Part shown: positions 1 through 7,446 of the stretch, piece after piece
Layout of the letters: each line of letters starts with the position of its first letter
Numbering within the stretch: position 1 is the stretch's first letter
Translations under genes and position numbers: made by a program
The notes under the pieces: generated by a model
Databases searched by the model: none
What the model saw: the letters and a program-made list of their open reading frames with translations, nothing else
Told to the model about the DNA's origin: nothing
From: an uncultured Alphaproteobacteria bacterium
GTDB taxonomy: Bacteria > Pseudomonadota > Alphaproteobacteria > Rs-D84
Direction of reading: 5' to 3'
Length of the DNA: 34,430 nt
NCBI GenBank assembly: GCA_944392595.1
Contig: CALXXD010000005.1
Span: 67,104 to 101,533, forward strand

Positions 1-347
1 CGCAAATTATTGGATTGCCGGCGGCAGTGGATTATTTGTCTGCGAATCGGCCCAATCTGGATTTAATAAAATATTTATATGACAGATTGTCTGAAAATCC
101 GCGGATAAAAATTATTACCCCGCGTGATTCGACTTTATTTACTTTTTATGTTGATGGTATGCATATACTGGATTTTGGGGCGTCTGTGGGCGCGCGCGGC
201 GTGTGTTTGCGCGTTGGTAATATGTGCGCCAGTTGGATTCATAAAGTATTGGGTGTGGCTGGTACGGCACGTATTTCTGTGGGGTCGATGAATGTGATGG
301 ATGATGTGGTGCGCGCGGCCGATATAATCGAAAGTGTGGTGAAATAA
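1..347 (+). CDS. sufS: Cysteine desulfurase SufS, C-terminal part (5' end outside window)
   Basis: This is the C-terminal end of a class-V aminotransferase-fold cysteine desulfurase. The enzyme takes sulfur from cysteine as a persulfide for Fe-S cluster assembly. The first complete codon is at base 3 and the frame is open to the window edge, so the gene is truncated by the window, not broken. The segment RVGNMCASW carries the expected persulfide cysteine (codon 225-227). It is followed by GVAGTARISVGSMNVMDD, the usual C-terminal pattern of group II (SufS/CsdA) enzymes. The stop codon touches the next start (sufT), and sufE follows, which supports SufS over IscS. Only about 115 residues are visible, so the PLP lysine cannot be checked. 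Confidence 0.88.
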   Translation, partial: QIIGLPAAVDYLSANRPNLDLIKYLYDRLSENPRIKIITPRDSTLFTFYVDGMHILDFGASVGARGVCLRVGNMCASWIHKVLGVAGTARISVGSMNVMDDVVRAADIIESVVK

Positions 348-662
348 ATGGAACAATTACGTGGGCAAATTATAGATGCGTTAAAGTCTGTCTATGACCC
401 TGAAATCCCGGTTAATATTTGGGATTTGGGGCTGATATATGATATTGCGATTGCCGATAAAGATGTAAATATTAAAATGACTTTCACAAGTCCTACATGC
501 CCCATGATGGAGGATTTATTACAACAAATTCACGCATCTGTTGCGGCAGTCGCAGGTGGGCGTGATGTGCATATAGATTTGGTTTGGGATCCGCCATGGG
601 ATTTGTCGCGTATGTCTGATGCGGCGCGGTTGGAACTGGATTTGACCGAGCAAGGATGGTAA
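348..662 (+). CDS. sufT: SufT-like Fe-S assembly factor (MIP18/DUF59 family)
   Basis: This 104-residue protein of the MIP18 (DUF59) family starts directly after the sufS stop. Family features are visible: an N-terminal helix ending in SVYDPEIPVNIWDLGLIYDI, the short motif TFTSPTCPMMEDL with the conserved cysteine, and DLVWDPPWDLSRMSDAAR near the end. Members help mature Fe-S proteins. The stand-alone domain placed next to SufS and SufE matches SufT of many SUF operons. It is probably translationally coupled to its neighbours, with no gap upstream and 4 nt downstream. Confidence 0.88.
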   Translation: MEQLRGQIIDALKSVYDPEIPVNIWDLGLIYDIAIADKDVNIKMTFTSPTCPMMEDLLQQIHASVAAVAGGRDVHIDLVWDPPWDLSRMSDAARLELDLTEQGW

Positions 663-666
663 CGCC

Positions 667-1029
667 ATGAATTATGGTCAGATGAAAAATATTTTACTGG
701 CTTTGGACAATCCTGTTGATCGATTGGATGCGGTTATGGAATTTGGTGCCCAAATGTTGGATGTGCCGGATTCTGCCGTGTGCAGCGAAATTATTGGATG
801 TGCGTCGCGTGCGGAAATTTGCCGTGATGGAAATCGTTTTTATGGTCGTGCCGATTCGGCATTGGTGCGCGGGATTGTCGCAATTATTACCGCAATGGTT
901 GATGGGAAAAGTGCGGATGAAATTAAAAAAATGGATTTGTCGGGCGAATTCGCATCGCTGGGGTTGCAATTGGGAACTGGGCGATTGGGTGGCGTGAATT
1001 CTATGATTCGTTTTTTGCAGAATTTATGA
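667..1029 (+). CDS. sufE: SufE-type cysteine desulfuration protein
   Basis: SufE accepts persulfide sulfur from SufS and passes it to the SufBC scaffold. The 120-residue protein is slightly shorter than E. coli SufE. It shows the family pattern SEIIGCASRAEI, with the sulfur-acceptor cysteine at residue 45, then DSALVRGIVAIITAMVDGKS and a C-terminal LGLQLGTGRLGGVNSM segment matching the 'L...L...R..G' end of the family. It lies 4 nt behind sufT. SufS, SufT and SufE together form a sulfur-mobilising module, while the SufBC scaffold is encoded at 19.5-21.5 kb on the other strand. Confidence 0.92.
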   Translation: MNYGQMKNILLALDNPVDRLDAVMEFGAQMLDVPDSAVCSEIIGCASRAEICRDGNRFYGRADSALVRGIVAIITAMVDGKSADEIKKMDLSGEFASLGLQLGTGRLGGVNSMIRFLQNL

Positions 1030-1059
1030 TAACATTATGTTGAGTATGTGGGGGTGTTA

Positions 1060-1362
1060 ATGGGCGAGGCAAAAAAAATGTGGTACATAGGATTATGGTC
1101 AGTATGTTTGATGCTGATGCTGTCTGCTGTATTGCAGGTTTGTTATCGCACGCAAAATAAAATGCGCAATCGCGTCAGAAATGAAATTGTCCAAACACAA
1201 CAGGATATTGCCGCGGCCCAGGCTGATTTTTCATCGTACGTTCGACCGGAAATTTTACGCAATATGGTTGTCAGTATTTTCCCACGTACCGAGGTTGTAA
1301 GTTTTCATAAATACGTTTCAATTTCTGATTTGCCGGATAAAGAACCAGAACAGCAGCAATAA
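1060..1362 (+). CDS. ftsL: FtsL-like small bitopic division protein
   Basis: This protein of about 100 residues has a short cytoplasmic N-terminus, one membrane segment (WYIGLWSVCLMLMLSAVLQV) and a periplasmic helical stretch rich in Q, N and R, starting with TQNKMRNRVRNEIVQTQQDIAAA. Size, topology and position directly before ftsI (1 nt or less apart) are those of FtsL, the bitopic partner of FtsB/FtsQ in the divisome. FtsL sequences are poorly conserved, so the call rests on topology and context. I chose ATG 1060 because a G-rich Shine-Dalgarno (GGGGGTG) lies just upstream; a GTG at 1048 in the same frame is the alternative. The usual upstream neighbours (mraZ, rsmH) are absent and a suf operon takes their place. 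Confidence 0.62.
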   Translation: MGEAKKMWYIGLWSVCLMLMLSAVLQVCYRTQNKMRNRVRNEIVQTQQDIAAAQADFSSYVRPEILRNMVVSIFPRTEVVSFHKYVSISDLPDKEPEQQQ

Positions 1363-2994
1363 ATGTTTGAAATAGGACGGGATATTTTTAAGCATGGTTT
1401 TTACAGTGCGTCACAAAATCGTGATGGGCATCGTCGTATGCGCTGGGTTTATTATGTGTTTGTGGCGGCGTTTGTTGTGTTTATTGGGCGTACTTTGGCG
1501 TTGGGGATTCAGGGAACTGATCGCGCACGACGTGGGGCGGCCGATGGTGAATGGATGGCGCAACGCGCCGATATTATCGACAGAAACGGTGATATATTGG
1601 CAAAAAACATTATGTCTGGACGTATAATTTTGCGCCCCGGTGCCGTTAAAGATCCCGATGCTGTGGCGCAAACGATTCATCAAATATTGCCATACGAATA
1701 TACCATGGCCCAGGCGTTGGATTTGGTGAATTCATCGCGCAAATATATTCCTGTGAAGGGAAAAGCGTATGCGTCCGAAGATGAAATTGCGGCGGTCGAA
1801 ATGGCGCGTTTGCCCGGATTGGAAGTCGAGGTTAAACAATGGCGACGTTATCCAAAGCGCAGATTGTTTGCACATGCCGTCGGATTTGTTGGTGATGATG
1901 GATATGGACTTGAAGGTGCAGAACGGGTTTATGAAGATTATTTGTCTGAAAATTCCGACCCGTTGCAATTATCGCTGGATGCACGAATTCAGGCGGTTTT
2001 TTATGATCAATTGACAATTGCTATGCAAAAATACCGGGCGCGTGCCGCCATGGGGTTGTTGATGAATTCGCAAACCGGTGAAATGATTGCGATGGTGTCT
2101 TTGCCGGATTTTGATCCGGAAAACAGAAATTTGGATCCTGCATCGAATCGCATGTTTATGCCGATGCGCGGTGTTTTTGAAATGGGGTCTATTTTCAAAA
2201 TATTTAATACCGCAATGGCCATGGAAAATGGCATAGACAAAGAATATTACATCGCAGAACCATTTGTTATACGCGATAAATTTGATCGTGTCGCAGCAAG
2301 AATTTCAGACCTGCGCAGTTTCAAACCGCCACGTCCGAATTTAACCGTTGAAGAAATAATGATGTATTCTTGCAACGTCGGCAGTGCCCAGATTGCGCTG
2401 GATCTGCCCGATGACACACAACAAGAATTTTTCCGCAGGTTACATTTTGACGAGCCTTTGAAATTAGAATTCGGCACGACTGAACATCCGCTGTGGCCGA
2501 AAAAATGGGGTCCAGTGGAACGTGCAACAATGTCTTTTGGACACGGAATTTCAGTCACCCCAATGCATTTATTGTTGGGTGTGAATGCAATGACAAATGG
2601 TGGAATTTATATATATCCAACTTTGTTAAAACGTGGTGTTGGACCAATCCAGGGCCAACGCGTGTTGTCCGATGATATCTCTGCGCGCCTGCGCGAGGTT
2701 ATGTTCCATGTCGCCGAAGAAACCAGTGGGAAACAGGCACGTGTTGCGGGTATTCAAATCGGTGGAAAGACCGCAACCGCCGAAAAATATGAAAATGGAC
2801 GCGTCAGTCATAAAAAGAATTTAACTGCTTTTGTGGGTATCTTTCCCGTTTCTGCACCGCAATATACCATATTGGTGATACTGGATGAACCGATGGGAAC
2901 GGCTGAATCTTTTGGTTTGCGGACCGCTGCGTTTAATGCTGTGCCAACCACCGGGAAAATTTTAGACAGCATACTGCCGTTGCTATTTGAATAA
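1363..2994 (+). CDS. ftsI: Septal peptidoglycan transpeptidase FtsI (PBP3)
   Basis: This 543-residue class B penicillin-binding protein crosslinks septal peptidoglycan. The order is: N-terminal cytoplasmic tail, one membrane anchor (about residues 29-49, WVYYVFVAAFVVFIGRTLAL), a dimerisation/pedestal domain opening with ADIIDRNGDILAKN, then the transpeptidase domain. The active-site SxxK is SIFK (Ser276, Lys279) and SxN is SCN (Ser336). The third motif reads GGKTATAEK, so the KTG glycine is alanine at position 471. The length is close to E. coli FtsI. It follows the ftsL-like gene without a gap, and the pairing suggests a relocated piece of the division cluster. PBP2 is unlikely because the ftsL neighbour and pedestal opening fit FtsI better. 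Confidence 0.93.
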   Translation: MFEIGRDIFKHGFYSASQNRDGHRRMRWVYYVFVAAFVVFIGRTLALGIQGTDRARRGAADGEWMAQRADIIDRNGDILAKNIMSGRIILRPGAVKDPDAVAQTIHQILPYEYTMAQALDLVNSSRKYIPVKGKAYASEDEIAAVEMARLPGLEVEVKQWRRYPKRRLFAHAVGFVGDDGYGLEGAERVYEDYLSENSDPLQLSLDARIQAVFYDQLTIAMQKYRARAAMGLLMNSQTGEMIAMVSLPDFDPENRNLDPASNRMFMPMRGVFEMGSIFKIFNTAMAMENGIDKEYYIAEPFVIRDKFDRVAARISDLRSFKPPRPNLTVEEIMMYSCNVGSAQIALDLPDDTQQEFFRRLHFDEPLKLEFGTTEHPLWPKKWGPVERATMSFGHGISVTPMHLLLGVNAMTNGGIYIYPTLLKRGVGPIQGQRVLSDDISARLREVMFHVAEETSGKQARVAGIQIGGKTATAEKYENGRVSHKKNLTAFVGIFPVSAPQYTILVILDEPMGTAESFGLRTAAFNAVPTTGKILDSILPLLFE

Positions 2995-3035
2995 ATTTCG
3001 ATTATAATCACGTTGATAATAAAAAAGAGTAGAAC

Positions 3036-4799
3036 GTGAGAACAGTGGTTGATAAGTCCATGCTGGGCCAGGTATGGACGGTGGCGACGTATCCAGGTGA
3101 AGAAAGCAGTATAAGTCGGCCAGATAATTTGTTGCAAAAAATTTTAATGTCCCGCGGCATAACTGATATGGCCGCCATGGAGCAATTTTTAAACCCCAGT
3201 ATTCGGGAATATATGCCAAACCCCAGCGTGCTGTGTGATATGGATGCGGCTGCAAAAATAATCGCAGACAGTATTTTGGCGGGTGAAAAAATTGCCATAT
3301 ATGGTGATTATGATGTTGATGGGATTACATCAACCGCTGTATTGGTTAAATATCTGCGGGCGTTGGATGTGGATGTAACATGGCATTTGCCCACACGGGA
3401 AGGCGAAGGTTATGGATTAAACATCGGCGCAATTGATGAAATTGCGCGCAGTGGTGCAAAATTAATTATTACAGTCGATTGCGGTATCAGTGGCGTGGCC
3501 GAGGTCGCACACGCGAAATCTTTGGGTATGCGCGTCGTTGTGACAGATCATCATTCGCCCGATTCGGTTTTGCCGGCGGCTGATGCGGTTGTTAATCCAA
3601 AGCGTGCAGATGATACATCGGGGTTGGCTTATTTGGCGGGCGTTGGTGTTGCGTTTTTAACTTTGGTTGCCGTGCGGCGTGAATTACGATCGCGCGATTT
3701 GCCGGATGCGTTGGCGCATCAGGTTGCGGCGACCGATCCGATGAATTATATGGACTTGGTCGCGTTGGGTACGATATGCGATACTATGCCGTTAATCGGA
3801 TTAAATCGCGCATTTGTTGCAACGGGGTTAAAGGTATTAAATCTGCGGCAAAATTTGGGACTGCGTACGTTGATGGACGTGGCCGGGATAAAGCGCGCGT
3901 CTGTGTATGCGGCGGGATTTGCCATCGGGCCGCGATTGAATGCGGCGGGGCGGTTGGATTCTGCGGCGCCTGCTTTGGAATTATTATTGACGGATAATCC
4001 GTTGATTGCGAATGATTTGGCGCAAAAATTACATACCATGAACCAAGAACGCATAGATATTCAAAATGCGATTATGATAAGTGCGTCTGAATTGGCGCAA
4101 AAATGTTGTGATGCGGGACGTTGCAGTTTGTTTGTGTGTGGCGATAATTGGCACGGTGGGGTTATGGGGATTATCGCCGGCAGGTTAAAGGATAAATATA
4201 ATTTGCCGTCGTGTGTGGCTACGCGTTCAGATGGCGTTATTAATGGGTCTGGTCGATCAATTCATGGTGTTGATTTGGGAAAAATTATTCATGATGCATT
4301 GGCGGCTGGAATTGTATCCGAAGGCGGTGGGCATGCCGCGGCGGCTGGGTTTTCTTTAAGTGTGGAAAACGAATCGCAATTTTGTGAATTTTTGGAAAAA
4401 TCTGTGCGCGAACAATTAAATGGCGTAATGCCAAACAAAGAAATTATTGCAGATGCTGAAATGGATGCTGGGGGCGCAACGTTGCAATTGATAAATAAAT
4501 TAAGCGCACTGGAACCATTTGGCCAGGGTAATCCTGAACCGACACTGATTTTGGATGGCGCGACTTTGCGATTTGCCACAACAATGGGGCATGGGGTGCA
4601 TTTGCGTGGATCTGTTATGACCAGCGCCGGGACGCAATTGGCGTTCGTTGGTTTTAATTTAGTGGGAACACCGGTTGGTGATTTTTTGCTGGACGATGCG
4701 AATACAAACACTAAAATAAAAATGTTGGGCAAGTTAAAAGAAAACGAATATAACGGTCGCGTCAGCGCCCAGTTTGTAATAGATGATATTGCCGTATAG
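3036..4799 (+). CDS. recJ: Single-stranded-DNA-specific 5'-3' exonuclease RecJ
   Basis: RecJ degrades single-stranded DNA 5' to 3' in recombination and mismatch repair. The 587-residue length matches the family. DHH-superfamily motifs are clear: IYGDYDVDGITSTA (metal-binding DYDVDG at residues 91-96), TVDCGISG, and VVTDHHSPD (Asp171-His172-His173). These are followed by GPRLNAAGRLDSA and, in the DHHA1 domain, GGGHAAAAGFS. The C-terminal OB-like part ends with LKENEYNGRVSAQFVIDDI. The start is GTG 3036 with AAGAG 6 nt upstream; ATG 3060 is an alternative. A TATAAT at 3003-3008 may give a local promoter behind ftsI. The stop overlaps a possible GTG start of the next gene. Confidence 0.95.
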   Translation: MRTVVDKSMLGQVWTVATYPGEESSISRPDNLLQKILMSRGITDMAAMEQFLNPSIREYMPNPSVLCDMDAAAKIIADSILAGEKIAIYGDYDVDGITSTAVLVKYLRALDVDVTWHLPTREGEGYGLNIGAIDEIARSGAKLIITVDCGISGVAEVAHAKSLGMRVVVTDHHSPDSVLPAADAVVNPKRADDTSGLAYLAGVGVAFLTLVAVRRELRSRDLPDALAHQVAATDPMNYMDLVALGTICDTMPLIGLNRAFVATGLKVLNLRQNLGLRTLMDVAGIKRASVYAAGFAIGPRLNAAGRLDSAAPALELLLTDNPLIANDLAQKLHTMNQERIDIQNAIMISASELAQKCCDAGRCSLFVCGDNWHGGVMGIIAGRLKDKYNLPSCVATRSDGVINGSGRSIHGVDLGKIIHDALAAGIVSEGGGHAAAAGFSLSVENESQFCEFLEKSVREQLNGVMPNKEIIADAEMDAGGATLQLINKLSALEPFGQGNPEPTLILDGATLRFATTMGHGVHLRGSVMTSAGTQLAFVGFNLVGTPVGDFLLDDANTNTKIKMLGKLKENEYNGRVSAQFVIDDIAV

Positions 4800-4804
4800 T
4801 GCCG

Positions 4805-5761
4805 ATGAAAAAAAATGATTTGGAAATTTTATGCGAAAAAATAAAGTCTGCAAAGCGGATATTGATTGCTGGGCATAAAAACCCAGATGGCGATGCGTTG
4901 TGTTCTGGGTTGGCGTTGGCGCAATTAATTCGGTTGAATTTCGGGCGTGATGCCGTATGCGTGTATGAGGGCAATGTTTCAAATATGCTGGATAACGTGC
5001 CGATGCGAAAACAAATGCATTTTCACGGTCATGTTGATTTATCAGATGCATTTGATTTGGTGTTCGTTTTGGATTATGGTGCGAAAAAAAATCTGGAATG
5101 GATTATGCCCGTTGTGAATGGCGCGAAATTCGTTGTTGCAATCGATCATCATAAAAATCCTGATGATGTCGGTGATATGAATTTTAATAATGATTCGGCC
5201 GCTGCAACCGCGCAAATCATATTTGATATTGCAAAAAAATTAAAATGGGCGCGTGATGCGGATGTTAATAATCTGATTGCTGTGGCGATTTTGACCGATA
5301 CTGGATTTTTTAAGTATGCACGGCGCGGCGATGTGTTGCGCGTGATGGCGCAATTGGTTGATGATGGCGTTAATATAGAATATTTGTCGAATTTGTTGAA
5401 TAATATGTCGCGAAAAACAATTTTGACAGAATCTGCCGTTGCGTCGCGGGCTGAATTTTTCTTTAACGGGCGGTTGGCATTGGCCACGGTTGATTCACGT
5501 GATTACAAAAGATTGGATGGCCGGGGCGAGACTGTTTTGTCTTTATTGGGACAAATCAAAGGCGTTGAATACATTGTTTTGTTGAAACAACAAAAAGAAA
5601 AGCAGACGGGTGTATCCATTCGCAGCAGAAGCAAGCCCATCAATGAAATTGCGGTCGCATTTGGGGGGGGCGGACACGCGTATGCGGCGGGCGCGGTCGT
5701 AAATGATACTTTGGAAAATGTTCGGGCCCAGGTGTTGGAAATTTTCAGGGGGATAAAATGA
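4805..5761 (+). CDS. nrnA: DHH-DHHA1 phosphoesterase, NrnA-like (oligoribonuclease/pAp phosphatase)
   Basis: This DHH/DHHA1 protein of about 318 residues has the size of Bacillus NrnA. NrnA hydrolyses very short RNA oligonucleotides and can dephosphorylate pAp. Visible motifs: ILIAGHKNPDGDALCSGLAL (motif I, NPDGDA), FVLDYGAKKNLEW, AIDHHKNPDD (DHH), AVAILTDTGFFKYA, and the DHHA1 signature FGGGGHAYAAGA near the C-terminus. No Shine-Dalgarno is evident. ATG 4805 is preferred, but a GTG at 4799 overlapping the recJ stop is possible, which suggests translational coupling. It overlaps lolA by 4 nt. Substrate choice within the family cannot be read from sequence alone. Confidence 0.85.
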   Translation: MKKNDLEILCEKIKSAKRILIAGHKNPDGDALCSGLALAQLIRLNFGRDAVCVYEGNVSNMLDNVPMRKQMHFHGHVDLSDAFDLVFVLDYGAKKNLEWIMPVVNGAKFVVAIDHHKNPDDVGDMNFNNDSAAATAQIIFDIAKKLKWARDADVNNLIAVAILTDTGFFKYARRGDVLRVMAQLVDDGVNIEYLSNLLNNMSRKTILTESAVASRAEFFFNGRLALATVDSRDYKRLDGRGETVLSLLGQIKGVEYIVLLKQQKEKQTGVSIRSRSKPINEIAVAFGGGGHAYAAGAVVNDTLENVRAQVLEIFRGIK

Positions 5762-6372
5762 GAAAATTGTTTTTCGCATTTATGGGGATAATTATGTGCG
5801 CGCATGCGTATGCAGATGTGGATTCTGGACTGGTTGGCGCGGCGGAAAGTTATTTGAATTCCATTACTGGATTATCTGGCGATTTTGTCCAGGTCGCCAA
5901 TGGAAAGCAAGAAAAAGGCGTGTTTTCTATGCTGCGGCCGGGGCGTGTGCGTTTGGATTATGATAATATGCCTGTGCAATTAATTGCAGATGGTCGCGAT
6001 TTGTATTTCTTTGATAAATCTTTGGATCAAATTACAACTGTGCCATTGACCAGTACGCCGGCCGGAATTTTAATTCGCGAAAATATAGATTTGCGTAATG
6101 CAGATATTAATGTCGTTGAAACGGCTGATTTGGATGATAAATTTTCGTTGAAATTAAATCTGCGCGGCCAAGAAGGTTTGGGAAATATGACCGTGGTATT
6201 TAATAAAAATCCGGTGTTGTTGGATTCTTGGGCCGTTATTGATGCGACTGGTGCAAGAACTGATGTCGCGTTTTATGATTTGAAAACAAAAACAAATTTT
6301 GCGTCTGATTATTTTCAAATCCAAAGACACAGAACAGTCAGCACCAGTGGCGGTGACGATTTTTACGATTAA
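5758..6372 (+). CDS. lolA: Outer-membrane lipoprotein carrier protein LolA
   Basis: LolA carries lipoproteins through the periplasm from LolCDE to the outer membrane. The 204-residue precursor has a signal peptide (MRKLFFAFMGIIMCAHAYA, cleavage after residue 19 likely). The mature protein opens with a helix (AAESYLNSITGLSGDFVQV) and has the family patterns GVFSMLRPGRVRLDYD, LIADGRDLYFFDKSLDQITT and VFNKNPVLLDSWAVIDATG. The start ATG overlaps the nrnA stop (ATGA), so the genes are probably co-translated. It is relevant locally because several lipoproteins are encoded nearby (7447, 9864 and 23314). Confidence 0.93.
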   Translation: MRKLFFAFMGIIMCAHAYADVDSGLVGAAESYLNSITGLSGDFVQVANGKQEKGVFSMLRPGRVRLDYDNMPVQLIADGRDLYFFDKSLDQITTVPLTSTPAGILIRENIDLRNADINVVETADLDDKFSLKLNLRGQEGLGNMTVVFNKNPVLLDSWAVIDATGARTDVAFYDLKTKTNFASDYFQIQRHRTVSTSGGDDFYD

Positions 6373-6374
6373 AA

Positions 6375-6689
6375 ATGTTTGGAATCAGTTGGCCTGAATT
6401 TTTAGTGATTTTGTTGGTTGCAGTGTTGGTGATACCTGCACGGATGTGGCCTGATGTGGCGCGTTTTTTGGCAAATATTGTAACGTTTGTGCGTAAAATG
6501 ATTTGGAAAATAACGGATGTGTCCGAACAAATAAAACAGCAAATAGATTTGGAAAAACCAATCGATGATTTAATTCGTACCACGACTGCTGATGTGTTGG
6601 ATGGAATATCAGAACCGATAAAAAATATCAAAAAACGTTCAAAGAAGAATTCTGTTGCACGCAAAAAAACGGGGGTGGGGCGCAAATGA
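6375..6689 (+). CDS. tatB: Sec-independent translocase subunit TatB (divergent)
   Basis: This 104-residue bitopic protein begins MFGISWPEFLVILLVAVLVI, the TatA/B-type opening with a conserved glutamate at residue 8, followed by an amphipathic helix and a charged tail ending in RKKTGVGRK. TatB with TatC forms the twin-arginine signal receptor. It overlaps tatC by 4 nt, and that adjacency settles the family. The usual hinge after the membrane helix, typically a GP-LP pattern, reads IPARMWPD, so the hinge glycine is missing. No tatA is visible in the window, so TatA must be encoded elsewhere or this protein serves both roles. Confidence 0.85.
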   Translation: MFGISWPEFLVILLVAVLVIPARMWPDVARFLANIVTFVRKMIWKITDVSEQIKQQIDLEKPIDDLIRTTTADVLDGISEPIKNIKKRSKKNSVARKKTGVGRK

Positions 6690-7408
6690 AACAAAATCCC
6701 CGTATGACTTTGGGACAACATTTCGCAGAATTGCGACGTCGTATTTTGTGGGTTGCGTTGGTGTTTGTTGTGGCATTGATTGGTGGGTGGTATTTGTCGC
6801 CATACGTGCAGCAATTATTAACCGCGCCATTGTTAGATATTTGGCCGGATGGCGCGTTGCTTTATACTGGTTTGGCCGATGGATTAATGATCAGGTTTTC
6901 GTTGTCTGTGTTGTTCGGTTTATTTGTTACCGCACCGTTTGCGTTGTGGCAAACATGGGAATACGTTGCGCCGGGGTTAAAGAAAGCAGAACGTAAAATA
7001 ATTTGGCCGATTTTAATTGCATCACCCATATTGTTTGTATTGGGGGCTGCGTTCGCGTTTTACGTGCTGTTTCCGTTTGTGTTTGGTTTCTTTCTGGAAT
7101 TAAATCAATCGTCGCCTGTGCCGTCTGTGTTGTTGCCGGCGGCGACTGATTATTTGGCGTTTGCAATTGGAATGCTGAAAGTATTTGGCGTGGCCTTTCA
7201 ATTGCCGTTGGTGTTGGTGATATTAAATCGTGTCGGTATTTTGTCTCGTACCACGGCGGTGAAAATGCGCCGGTATATTATCGTGCTGATTGTCGTTGTG
7301 GCGGCTGTTTTGACGCCGCCTGATGTTGTTTCGCAAATCTTGCTGGCGTTGCCGATGTGGGGATTGTTCGAGGCCAGTTTGCTGTTCATGCGGGACGCAC
7401 AAAAATAA
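6686..7408 (+). CDS. tatC: Sec-independent translocase subunit TatC
   Basis: This polytopic inner-membrane core of the Tat system has 240 residues and six expected membrane spans. The N-terminal cytoplasmic signature is present (LGQHFAELRRRI). The signal-binding first cytoplasmic loop reads TWEYVAPGLKKAERK with the conserved glutamate. Further family patterns are FYVLFPFVFGFF and, near the end, AAVLTPPDVVSQILLALPM. It overlaps tatB by 4 nt and closes the left-arm gene run. A short AT-rich gap separates it from the nlpD-like gene. Confidence 0.96.
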   Translation: MKQNPRMTLGQHFAELRRRILWVALVFVVALIGGWYLSPYVQQLLTAPLLDIWPDGALLYTGLADGLMIRFSLSVLFGLFVTAPFALWQTWEYVAPGLKKAERKIIWPILIASPILFVLGAAFAFYVLFPFVFGFFLELNQSSPVPSVLLPAATDYLAFAIGMLKVFGVAFQLPLVLVILNRVGILSRTTAVKMRRYIIVLIVVVAAVLTPPDVVSQILLALPMWGLFEASLLFMRDAQK

Positions 7409-7431
7409 GTCAAGATTTATTTTATTTTTTG

Positions 7432-7440
7432 TGATATAAT
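7432..7440 (+). promoter_or_regulatory. Extended -10 promoter placing the start at the nlpD-like ATG
   Basis: The sequence TGATATAAT is an extended -10 (TGn-TATAAT) that ends 6 nt before the ATG at 7447. Transcription would therefore start at or next to the start codon. No Shine-Dalgarno and no good -35 are visible. This suggests a leaderless mRNA. Confidence 0.55.
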
Positions 7441-7446
7441 TTGGGC

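Noticed and set aside
4289..4732. A 147-codon open frame antisense to recJ
   Set aside because: Low-complexity shadow of the DHHA1 part; recJ motifs in the sense frame are decisive.
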